Below, in pieces: positions 23,780-31,446 of a stretch of 64,000 nt of DNA. Numbering within the stretch: the stretch's first letter is position 1; each line of letters opens with the position of its first letter. Source of the stretch: an uncultured Pseudodesulfovibrio sp. (lineage in GTDB: Bacteria; Desulfobacterota; Desulfovibrionia; Desulfovibrionales; Desulfovibrionaceae); assembly GCF_963677845.1 (NCBI RefSeq), contig NZ_OY782498.1, positions 940,001 to 1,004,000 of the forward strand. Direction: 5' to 3'. A program made the position numbers and the translations under genes. Below the pieces are notes generated by a model, which saw only the letters and a program-made list of their open reading frames with translations, was not told the origin of the DNA and did not search any database.

Positions 23780-24925
23780 ATGCCCAGACGTAAGAAACGC
23801 AAGGAAATTTTCGCCCTTGGCAACGAGGCTGTTGTTGAAGGGGCATTGTTGGCCGGGTGCTCGTTTTTCGGTGGATATCCAATTACTCCGTCATCTGAGA
23901 TAATGGAGATAATGGCTGCTCGTCTGCCTAAAATTGAAGATGGTGTTTTTATTCAGCTTGAAGACGAAATCGCCAGTATGGGAGCCATTATTGGTGGTTC
24001 TTTGGCTGGTCGTAAAGCAATGACCGCCACAAGTGGACCTGGCTTTTCGCTTATGCAGGAAAATCTTGGGTACGCGATTATGGCGGAAGCTCCTTTGGTT
24101 CTGGTGAACGTCATGCGTGGTGGCCCATCAACAGGCTTACCTACCTGCCCGGCACAGGGTGATGTTCAGCAGGCTCGTTGGGGGACACATGGTGATCATC
24201 CGATTATCGTGTTGTCAGCCTCTAACGTGCAAGAATGTCTTGATATGACAATTACTGCATTCAACATGGCTGAGAAATATCGAACTCCGGTTATCCTGTT
24301 GTTGGATGAGGTGACTGCGCACACTCGTGAAAAAATCGAATTGCCCAATGAAGGCGAGTACGAAGTCTTTTCTCGCACTGTTCCGTCCATGCCGCCTGAG
24401 TGGTACAAGCCGTATGAAGAGACCGTACGGGGTGTACCGCCCATGCCTGCCATTGGCTCTGGTTATCGTTTTCATGTGACTGGTCTGACACATGATCGGA
24501 ATGGATTTCCTACGCAGCGTCCGGAAGAGGTCGTTGAGCTTATGGATCGTATCCATCGAAAGATTGACCAGTTCTTCTATGACATCCAGTTGGTGGACGA
24601 GGTCCAGACTGATGACGCGGAAGTTGTGGTTATCGCTTACGGTAGTGTGGCCCGTTCTGCTGAACTGGCTGTGCAGCAGGCCCGCGAAAACGGTGTGAAA
24701 GCCGGATTGCTCAAATTGAAAACCCTGTTCCCGTACCCCAGAAGGCACACCGAAAAGGTGCTTGCCAAGGCCAAGACACTGGTGGTGCCTGAAATGAATA
24801 TGGGTCAGATGTCTCGCGAGGTGAAGCGTGTAAACATGGGCCAGGCTGCGGTCAGGACCATCAATCGCGTGGACGGACAAATCGTCACTCCCGCGGAAAT
24901 CCTCAAGGTCATCATGCAGGGGTAG
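23780..24925 (+). CDS. korA: 2-oxoacid:ferredoxin oxidoreductase alpha subunit
   Basis: A 381-residue alpha subunit with the pyrimidine-binding TPP half and the C-terminal transketolase-like domain. The signature GGYPITPSSEIME (about 31-43) is characteristic of 2-oxoglutarate-type enzymes. Other features are the conserved glutamate in FIQLEDEIASMGA, TATSGPGFSLMQENLGYA and VVPEMNMGQMSREV. The enzyme oxidatively decarboxylates a 2-oxoacid to the acyl-CoA and reduces ferredoxin. 2-Oxoglutarate is the most likely substrate, but branched-chain 2-oxoacids cannot be excluded by eye. Confidence 0.9.
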   Translation: MPRRKKRKEIFALGNEAVVEGALLAGCSFFGGYPITPSSEIMEIMAARLPKIEDGVFIQLEDEIASMGAIIGGSLAGRKAMTATSGPGFSLMQENLGYAIMAEAPLVLVNVMRGGPSTGLPTCPAQGDVQQARWGTHGDHPIIVLSASNVQECLDMTITAFNMAEKYRTPVILLLDEVTAHTREKIELPNEGEYEVFSRTVPSMPPEWYKPYEETVRGVPPMPAIGSGYRFHVTGLTHDRNGFPTQRPEEVVELMDRIHRKIDQFFYDIQLVDEVQTDDAEVVVIAYGSVARSAELAVQQARENGVKAGLLKLKTLFPYPRRHTEKVLAKAKTLVVPEMNMGQMSREVKRVNMGQAAVRTINRVDGQIVTPAEILKVIMQG

Positions 24926-24929
24926 TGAC

Positions 24930-25781
24930 ATGAGTAATTTTACCGGAAATGAAATCATCCATCAGTATTTGAGGCATAACAAGAAATTCCCGCATGTTTT
25001 GTGCGCTGGTTGCGGACATGGCATCGTGCTGGGAACCTTGATCCGTTCAATTCACGCTTTGGAAATACCCAAGGACGATGTGGTTGTCGTGGCAGGTATT
25101 GGTTGCTCAGGTCGTCTGGCTGTGTACGTGGACTTCAATACCGTTCATACCACTCATGGTCGCGCCTTGAGCTTTGCTACGGGCATCAAAATGGCTAATC
25201 CGAAACTCAACGTCATTACCATTATGGGTGATGGCGATGCATTGTCCATCGGTGGCAATCATCTTATCCATGCGGCTCGTCGCAATATTGGCGTCACTGC
25301 ATTGGTGTTGAATAACAATATCTATGGCATGACTGGCGGACAGAGTTCTCCGGCCACGCCTGTCGGTTCCACAACCATGACTAATCCATACGGGCAGCTT
25401 GATAGTAGTTTTGATACTGTGGAATTGGCCAAGGGCGCGGGCGCCAACTATGTGGCGCGTGGTACGGTTTTTCATGTGAACAAACTGGAAAAGATTATGA
25501 CCGAGGCCATTGAACGTCCCGGTTTCAGTGTGGTGGAAGCTATCACGCCGTGTCATACTCAGTATGGTCGCAAGAACAAGTACAAGAGTCCGGTGGATAT
25601 GTATAAGTGGATGAAGAAGAATGCCATCCCGATTGAGCGCTACAACGAACTTTCTGAAGACAAGCGTAAAGATCGCATGCCCATTGGCGTATTTGTCGAA
25701 CGGGATCGCCCCGGCTTTGAGGAGAGTTATCAGAAGTTGCAGTCGAACTTTCTGGCGCAGGCTGCCAAGGGAGGCAAATAA
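24930..25781 (+). CDS. korB: 2-oxoacid:ferredoxin oxidoreductase beta subunit (TPP-binding)
   Basis: A 283-residue beta subunit. The cysteines around CAGCGHG near residue 28 are characteristic. The TPP-magnesium motif is GDGDALSIGGNH followed after a short spacer by NNNIYGMTGGQ. Another family segment is GIGCSGR near residue 59. It begins 4 bases after korA and its stop overlaps the korC start (TAATG). Together with korA it forms the catalytic core. Confidence 0.92.
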   Translation: MSNFTGNEIIHQYLRHNKKFPHVLCAGCGHGIVLGTLIRSIHALEIPKDDVVVVAGIGCSGRLAVYVDFNTVHTTHGRALSFATGIKMANPKLNVITIMGDGDALSIGGNHLIHAARRNIGVTALVLNNNIYGMTGGQSSPATPVGSTTMTNPYGQLDSSFDTVELAKGAGANYVARGTVFHVNKLEKIMTEAIERPGFSVVEAITPCHTQYGRKNKYKSPVDMYKWMKKNAIPIERYNELSEDKRKDRMPIGVFVERDRPGFEESYQKLQSNFLAQAAKGGK

Positions 25782-26368
25782 TGAAACCGCAGCAAGAACT
25801 TGAGCGTTTCGAAATTCGCTTTTCCGGTCTGGGCGGTCAGGGTATCATTACTTTGGGCAAGATCATGGGGCAGGGGTTAGCTCTTGGCCATGGCTACAAT
25901 GTCACCCAGACTCAAAGCTATGGCCCTGAGGCGCGTGGTGGGTCCAGTAAATGTGATCTGGTCATAAGCTCAAGTCCTATCAGCTATCCCAAAGCTGAGA
26001 ATTTGGATTTGCTTGTGGCATTGTCTCAGGAAGCTTGTAACACGTATTATCCCTATCTGAAGCCCGGAGGGGTGTTGGTGCTGGAGTCTGATTTGGTCAA
26101 GCAACCGCCGACCAATCAGTTTCTTGGCTTGCCGTACACCGCGCTTGCCAAGGATAAAGTCGGTATCCTTCAGGCCATGAATACCGTGGTTCTGGGATCT
26201 CTTTCCTTCCTGCTTCCCTTTGTCAATCAGGGGGCCATGCGCAAGAGTCTGGAATCCGTACTGCCGCCCAAGATCAAGGCCATCAACACCAAGGCTTTCA
26301 ATCTGGGACATCGTCTTGCCAAGAAAGAATGGGGTGATGATGTCGGCGAAGCATGGCGTGATGAATAG
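25781..26368 (+). CDS. korC: 2-oxoacid:ferredoxin oxidoreductase gamma subunit
   Basis: A 195-residue gamma subunit with the coenzyme-A-side signature RFSGLGGQGIITLGKIMG (about 12-29) and SYGPEARGGSSKCDLVIS. It overlaps korB by one base (TAATG), consistent with translational coupling and equal amounts in the complex. It is the last gene of the operon; a bidirectional terminator lies at 26402-26433. Confidence 0.92.
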   Translation: MKPQQELERFEIRFSGLGGQGIITLGKIMGQGLALGHGYNVTQTQSYGPEARGGSSKCDLVISSSPISYPKAENLDLLVALSQEACNTYYPYLKPGGVLVLESDLVKQPPTNQFLGLPYTALAKDKVGILQAMNTVVLGSLSFLLPFVNQGAMRKSLESVLPPKIKAINTKAFNLGHRLAKKEWGDDVGEAWRDE

Positions 26369-26401
26369 CCAGCAAACGTAAAGCGTTTATAATAGATAAG
26401 A

Positions 26402-26433
26402 AAAAAGGGTGCCGATTGTCCGGTACCCTTTTT
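26402..26433. terminator. Bidirectional terminator between korC and FlgO-like gene
   Basis: A 13-bp A/T-flanked stem AAAAAGGGTGCCG (26402-26414) / CGGTACCCTTTTT (26421-26433) with one G-U pair and a six-base loop. A residues on one side and T residues on the other serve both convergent units. Confidence 0.85.
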
Positions 26434-26446
26434 TCTTGAGATTTGT

Positions 26447-27106
26447 TTAGTCGAATTTGTTTTTGACTGTGGGAACCATGCCATCGTCACTCTTGAGTTG
26501 AGGCAGCATTTCTCGGATGTTGTCGGAGATGGGCAGTGTCCAGTTGTGAGCCGAGACAACGGCGGAGTCTACCAGTCGTATGACTTTGGAGGACATATAG
26601 ACATAATTGTCGCCAATTACGTAATTACCGGTGAGCATCCCGGATCTGGGTGGCAATTTGCCTGACATGGTGTCGGTGAGACTTTTGTAATCTTCGGCAT
26701 TGGTTCCTTTGCTGTATAGGTAGTCGGTAGCATTGGGAGTGCCGTCAGTGATGAGTACACCACGTTGGACTAGTCGGTCCGCGATTTGTTGAGTTATGAC
26801 TGAGCCGAAAATGGCATTGTCGCCGGGGTCTTTTTGATTGGTGAATCGTTTGACAAACACGGCAGATTTTAGAGTTAATTCCCCTTTGCCTACGTTGGAG
26901 TACAGCACATCAGCTGCTCTGTAGTTTAATTCGATAAGAGGAATTGACGCGGTCTCATGGTAAGATTTCGCTGTAGGAGCGGTGTCAAAAACATAGTTGT
27001 ATGTTTCTGAGGCAGTATCCTTACCGTCTTCCCACATGCGGTTGCCACACCCAGCCATGAAGAGGGTGGTGGAGATCATGAGTAATATCAGTACAGGCTT
27101 GGTCAT
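26447..27106 (-). CDS. FlgO-like outer-membrane lipoprotein
   Basis: A 219-residue lipoprotein. The start is set at the ATG at 27106 so that the signal (MTKPVLILLMISTTLFMAGC) is N-terminal, with lipobox FMAGC and the acylated Cys at about residue 20. An upstream ATG at 27154 would add 16 residues before the signal. The body resembles the FlgO domain: ADVLYSN, VITQQIADRLVQRGV, YVIGDNYVYMSSKVIRLVDSAVVSAHNW. In Vibrio, FlgO works with FlgP at the flagellar outer-membrane ring. The stator genes motAB lie about 1 kb away, which fits. No flgP or flgT partner is visible. Confidence 0.75.
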   Translation of the reverse strand: MTKPVLILLMISTTLFMAGCGNRMWEDGKDTASETYNYVFDTAPTAKSYHETASIPLIELNYRAADVLYSNVGKGELTLKSAVFVKRFTNQKDPGDNAIFGSVITQQIADRLVQRGVLITDGTPNATDYLYSKGTNAEDYKSLTDTMSGKLPPRSGMLTGNYVIGDNYVYMSSKVIRLVDSAVVSAHNWTLPISDNIREMLPQLKSDDGMVPTVKNKFD

Positions 27107-27170
27107 CTGTTGCCGTCCCGGAGTCGCAGTTAAGCCGTCTGACGAACCGTGCATATGGCTCGCCTAGGGT

Positions 27171-28010
27171 CTATTCGGCTGTTTGTGGGATTTCCTTTAG
27201 TATTGCGCGGATAAGATTTGTCATTGTTGCCGATGACTTTTCTGCCTGGGCAATAACGGTATCCAGCGATGCTTCCTTCATGCAGTCAGGGAGGTTCTTA
27301 TTGGTCAGGCAGGATATACCGAGGATACGGATACCCATGTGATGAGCTGCGATGGCCTCCATACAAGTGGACATGCCAATGGCGTCTGCTCCCAGCCGTC
27401 GATACATGCGGGTTTCTGCAGGAGTTTCCATATTCGGCCCCATGATCTGCATGAATACGCCACGCTCCAATCGGATACCCAGTTCAAGAGCTTTGTTTAC
27501 AGCCAATTGTCGTAGAGTTGGGTCGTATACAGCGCACATGTCCGGGAACCGTTCTCCCCAAGAGTCGACGTTTTCGCCGCGGAGAGGTGTGTGACCGGTC
27601 ATATTGATGTGATCTTCTATGATCATTGGAGAGCCGGTTTCAAACGAAGGGTTGAGTGCGCCTACCGCGTTGGTCAGGATCAGATTTCTTACGCCGAGTT
27701 CGCCCAGAACGCGAATATTATGGGTCGCTTCCTGTGCGGTGAATCCTTCATACAGATGGAATCGGCCCTGCAAAGCCAGCACGGGTAGGCCATCAATGGT
27801 GCCGGAAATCAACTGTCCGGCATGGCTCTTGACTGTTGATACAGGGAACTCCTCAATCTCTTCATAAGGCAGCAAAATTGGGTTTTCAATAGCGTCAGTA
27901 AGTCCGCCAAGTCCTGTGCCTGTTACAAATGCGACAGTATCAGCTTGAACTTTGCCTAATTTTTCCTGTATGTATGCGACAGAATGTTGTATCTTTTTAC
28001 GGTATTCCAT
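27171..28010 (-). CDS. Purine nucleoside phosphorylase
   Basis: A 279-residue trimeric-type PNP that splits purine (deoxy)nucleosides with phosphate to free base and (deoxy)ribose-1-phosphate in salvage. Family stretches are the phosphate loop GTGLGG (about 31-36), SHAGQL, LQGRFHLYEG, TNAVGALN, MGPNMETPAETRM and GMSTCMEAIAAHHMGIRILGIS. AAGGAG lies 7 bases before the ATG. It is upstream of the FlgO-like gene on the same strand with a 64-base gap; no functional link between them is evident. Confidence 0.92.
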   Translation of the reverse strand: MEYRKKIQHSVAYIQEKLGKVQADTVAFVTGTGLGGLTDAIENPILLPYEEIEEFPVSTVKSHAGQLISGTIDGLPVLALQGRFHLYEGFTAQEATHNIRVLGELGVRNLILTNAVGALNPSFETGSPMIIEDHINMTGHTPLRGENVDSWGERFPDMCAVYDPTLRQLAVNKALELGIRLERGVFMQIMGPNMETPAETRMYRRLGADAIGMSTCMEAIAAHHMGIRILGISCLTNKNLPDCMKEASLDTVIAQAEKSSATMTNLIRAILKEIPQTAE

Positions 28011-28102
28011 GTTGACTCCTTGATTTCGCAGCAGTGATTGTCTCCGGCGGAGACTGAATTGTGAACGGAAAAAATTGAACTCAGTAAGGACAGGTTCGTT
28101 TT

Positions 28103-28858
28103 ATGGATATTGTGACACTACTTGGTCTCACCGTTGGTTTTGCGCTCATTATCGGGGCAATTGTCATAGGTGGGGCTGTTGATGTTTTTATCAATGTTCC
28201 CGGTATGATGATTGTCGTTGGCGGTACTTTGGCGTCTATTATGGTCGCCTTTCCTTTTGAAGAGGTTATACAGGCCTTCAAGGCCGCCTTCAAGATTTTC
28301 GTATCCCGTAAAACCAAAGTACGTGATGTCGTGAACATCATGGTAAAAGTGGCGGAAATCAGTCGTCGTGAAGGGCTGATCGCTTTGGAAAATGTTCAGA
28401 CTGAAAATATGGTCCTCAAGAAATCCTGCCAGCTTATTGCGGATAATGCGGACCCGGATCTTATTCGTTCCACACTTGCCATTGAAATTACTTCCATGCG
28501 CCGCCGTCATCAGGTCGGACAGGACGTGTTCAAGCGATTGGCAGCACTTGCTCCCGCATTTGGTATGATGGGAACGCTCATTGGTCTCGTTCAGATGCTT
28601 TCTCAATTGGATAATCCAAAGTCTATTGGACCGGCCATGGCCGTTGCGTTGCTGACGACATTTTATGGTTCAGCAATGTCTACGTTGTTTTTCATCCCCA
28701 TGGCGGCCAAGCTTAAGGCAAGGACGCTTCAGGAACAATTGCATCTTGAAGTTATATTCGAAGGTGCCAAGTCCATTTTGGAAAACAACAACCCGAGGCT
28801 TGTTTACGAAAAGTTGTCCTCCTTCCTGGCCCCGGCAGAAAGGGATACACAACGATGA
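28103..28858 (+). CDS. motA: Flagellar motor stator protein MotA
   Basis: A 251-residue stator subunit with four membrane segments (two near the N-terminus, two at about 150-205) and a cytoplasmic loop between them. Characteristic parts are GGTLASIMVAFP, the charged loop ending MRRRHQVGQ, and APAFGMMGTLIGLVQML. With MotB it forms the ion channel that drives flagellar rotation. Its stop overlaps the motB start (ATGA). Proton versus sodium coupling is not decided here. Confidence 0.93.
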   Translation: MDIVTLLGLTVGFALIIGAIVIGGAVDVFINVPGMMIVVGGTLASIMVAFPFEEVIQAFKAAFKIFVSRKTKVRDVVNIMVKVAEISRREGLIALENVQTENMVLKKSCQLIADNADPDLIRSTLAIEITSMRRRHQVGQDVFKRLAALAPAFGMMGTLIGLVQMLSQLDNPKSIGPAMAVALLTTFYGSAMSTLFFIPMAAKLKARTLQEQLHLEVIFEGAKSILENNNPRLVYEKLSSFLAPAERDTQR

Positions 28859-29595
28859 AAGACGATGATCGGTTGATTTCTTTGCCCGATGAAGAAGAAG
28901 AGGGCGGCGGCGAATGGCTGACGACGTTTGCCGACCTCTCCATGCTTTTATTGGTCTTTTTTGTGCTTCTCTATTCCATGTCGACCATTGATACACATAA
29001 GTTTTCCGAAACATTTTCTTCTGTGACCAAGGCGCTGCAGGGTAAGATGCAGAAGGTGGCTACCAGTCGAATAACTCGAGAAGAAGCCGGTGTGCTTATT
29101 GATCAAGCCCTTATGCGTCGGCAAATTATCGAGTCTCAGCGTAAAGTATATGCCGAGGTCAAGACTTTGCAGACCAAGAAAGGCGTGGAAGGGTTGGTCA
29201 GTGCGAATTTTGAAGATGGAGTCATTACCATACGAGTGCCGGGCGATGTTATGTTTCCTTCAGGCAGGGTTAATTTGACACCGAAAGGAGTTCGATTGGT
29301 TGCCACGCTCAAGGATTTTTTTATCAAACACAAAGATCAGAATATCAAGATTGTTGGATACACGGATAATGTACGTCCCAGTCAAAGGTCACGCTTCAAG
29401 GATAATTGGGAAATTTCTGCTCTCCGAGCCGTCAATGTTTTGAGGGAATTGCTCAAAATGGGGCTTGAGTCCACTCGGTTGACAGCCACTGGGCTTGCGT
29501 ATTTGAACCCCTTGTTTCCGAACTCTTCAGCTGAGTATCGGGCCAAGAATCGTCGCGTTGAATTCATACTTGAAAAACGGGTGTCCGGTCAGTAG
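28855..29595 (+). CDS. motB: Flagellar motor stator protein MotB
   Basis: A 246-residue stator subunit. An acidic N-terminus is followed by one membrane segment with the ion-carrying aspartate at residue 27 (TFADLSMLLLVFF). A linker leads to a C-terminal OmpA-like peptidoglycan-binding domain with VGYTDNVRP, LSxxRAxxV-like NWEISALRAVNVLRELL and RAKNRRVEFIL. It is translationally coupled to motA by a 4-base overlap and followed by a PilZ gene, suggesting c-di-GMP control of the motor. Confidence 0.94.
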   Translation: MKDDDRLISLPDEEEEGGGEWLTTFADLSMLLLVFFVLLYSMSTIDTHKFSETFSSVTKALQGKMQKVATSRITREEAGVLIDQALMRRQIIESQRKVYAEVKTLQTKKGVEGLVSANFEDGVITIRVPGDVMFPSGRVNLTPKGVRLVATLKDFFIKHKDQNIKIVGYTDNVRPSQRSRFKDNWEISALRAVNVLRELLKMGLESTRLTATGLAYLNPLFPNSSAEYRAKNRRVEFILEKRVSGQ

Positions 29596-29635
29596 TGTCA
29601 CCCGGCGGTTTTATTGAATTCTATTTGGGGGAGTC

Positions 29636-30016
29636 ATGGATTTTGAAATAAGTATACCTGAAGATGAAGAACAGTTGCGCAAGGCTTTTCGTACCAAGGT
29701 TCCCGGCCTCAAGGCCCGGTTCCCGGAGCAAAAGCGTCTGCTGGATGTCATGGATTTGAGTGCCACCGGATTTGCTGTACTCGATGCCGAAAAGAGCTTT
29801 TCGGAGAAGCAGACGGTTGAGGTGGAATTGTTGATTAACAAGAAGCTTTTTTTGAGTGGAATATCCGCGTTGGTCATGCGAGTCCTTGATAACGGCATTG
29901 TGGGGTTGAATTTCGTCGATCTGGAACGACAAAAACAAATCAAGTTGGATAAGCTTGTTCTTGAAGTCCAGAAGCGACTCATTGCCCTGCGCAAGAAAAA
30001 ACGGGAGCAAGGCTGA
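29636..30016 (+). CDS. PilZ-domain protein (c-di-GMP binding)
   Basis: A 126-residue single PilZ domain. The c-di-GMP motif is present as RKAFR (about 15-19) and, further on, DLSATGF (about 40-46), matching RxxxR and DxSxxG. A basic tail (KKKREQG) ends the protein. GGGGGAG stands just before the ATG. It lies 40 bases after motB and 2 bases before the biotin carboxylase gene. YcgR-like action on the stator is the likely role from the neighbourhood. Confidence 0.8.
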   Translation: MDFEISIPEDEEQLRKAFRTKVPGLKARFPEQKRLLDVMDLSATGFAVLDAEKSFSEKQTVEVELLINKKLFLSGISALVMRVLDNGIVGLNFVDLERQKQIKLDKLVLEVQKRLIALRKKKREQG

Positions 30017-30018
30017 TA

Positions 30019-31446
30019 GTGTTTTCAACGAACGGTGATCGGCACAAGGTCCTCATAGCCAATCGCGGCGAAATCGCCATGCGGGTGATGAGGGCCTGTC
30101 AGCGTCTGGGGTTGGATTTCGTTTGTGTCTGTACGCCGGAAGACGAGGCGTCCGGGCACGTTGTGCTTGCCCGAAAATTGGCTGGCGACAGTGCTGTTTA
30201 CACTATTACATCGTATCTGGATGCGAATGAACTGTTCTCGGTGGCTGATGCCAGTGGAGCGACAGCGGTGCATCCCGGGTATGGCTTTTTTGCTGAAGAT
30301 TTTCGGTTTGCTCGGCGTGTGGTGCGTCGTGATCGGCCTATGGAATTTATTGGGCCATCCTGGTGGGTTATTCGAGATCTGGGTGACAAGATTAACACCA
30401 AGCGTATTGCTCGGAGTCTGAATGTTCCGACAGTGCCGGGGTCTGATCGTCCGGTCTATAGTGAACTTGAAGCGGACGAGATCGCGTCCAGCCTGTTTGA
30501 TTTTCAAGCGAGTCAGGGCATTCTTAATGGTGTGATCATGGTCAAGGCTTCGGCTGGTGGCGGTGGTATGGGCATTGAGGAAGTCGGCGATCTTGATGAA
30601 TTCCGTTCTGTTTTTCGTCGTATTCGCAATTATGCCAAACGGAACTTCGGCGATGAGGGAGTTCTCATCGAACAGCGAATTTTCGATTTTAACCACCTTG
30701 AAGTACAGGTGGTCAGCGAACGTAGCGGTAAGCGGCATGTGCATTTCGGGACTCGTAACTGTTCTGTGCAGTCTACTGGTAAGCAGAAACGTATTGAAGT
30801 CGCACCGGGGTTTGCGCCGGGGGTTGTGCCATATACTTTTGATGCGGAAAAGGTGCTTGAGGAGATTACTCAGCATTCTTTGTCAATGGCCCGCGAATCC
30901 GGGTACGATAATGTCGGAACATGGGAATGGATTATTACACCGAAGGGTGAACCGTTTCTTATGGAAGTGAATACGCGGATTCAGGTGGAAAACGGTGTGT
31001 CCGCAATTATTTCCAAAGCTGATGGTAATTCTGTGGATATTATCACCGAACAGATTCGTTTGGCACTGGGACAGCCGCTTGGGTACAGTCAGGATGATAT
31101 TGAACTCGACGGTGTCGGGATTGAGTACCGTATTGTCGCTGAAAACACGGATAATTGGTTTACGCCGTGTGCTGGGCGAATTACTCGGTTTGAATGGGAA
31201 GAGCAGGACTGGCTGGATGTGTATACTCAGGTCCCGATTGATACGGCGTACGAAATTCCAATGGAATTTGATCCTAATCTTGCTTTGGCCATTATTTGGG
31301 GCAAGAATCTTGAAGAGGCCAAAGCGCGCGGTGTTCAGTTCCTCGACTCTCTGGTTCTGGAGGGTGATATTAGCGGGAAATCTGAAGATTTTTACACCAA
31401 TATCAAATATTTGAAAGCCAAGACTGATAGACTTCTGGAGTTTTAG
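30019..31446 (+). CDS. Biotin carboxylase of an acyl-CoA carboxylase
   Basis: A 475-residue ATP-grasp biotin carboxylase using a GTG start 2 bases after the PilZ stop, with GGGAGCAAGG upstream. The N-terminal motif KVLIANRGEIAMRVMRAC is textbook, followed by HPGYGFFAED, the ATP glycine loop KASAGGGGMGIEEV and FLMEVNTRIQVENGV. The last differs from the common EMNTRLQVEHPV by Asn for His. There is no carrier domain in this protein; it is supplied by the third gene. It carboxylates biotin on the carrier using bicarbonate and ATP. The locus probably makes malonyl-CoA for fatty-acid synthesis. Confidence 0.9.
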   Translation: MFSTNGDRHKVLIANRGEIAMRVMRACQRLGLDFVCVCTPEDEASGHVVLARKLAGDSAVYTITSYLDANELFSVADASGATAVHPGYGFFAEDFRFARRVVRRDRPMEFIGPSWWVIRDLGDKINTKRIARSLNVPTVPGSDRPVYSELEADEIASSLFDFQASQGILNGVIMVKASAGGGGMGIEEVGDLDEFRSVFRRIRNYAKRNFGDEGVLIEQRIFDFNHLEVQVVSERSGKRHVHFGTRNCSVQSTGKQKRIEVAPGFAPGVVPYTFDAEKVLEEITQHSLSMARESGYDNVGTWEWIITPKGEPFLMEVNTRIQVENGVSAIISKADGNSVDIITEQIRLALGQPLGYSQDDIELDGVGIEYRIVAENTDNWFTPCAGRITRFEWEEQDWLDVYTQVPIDTAYEIPMEFDPNLALAIIWGKNLEEAKARGVQFLDSLVLEGDISGKSEDFYTNIKYLKAKTDRLLEF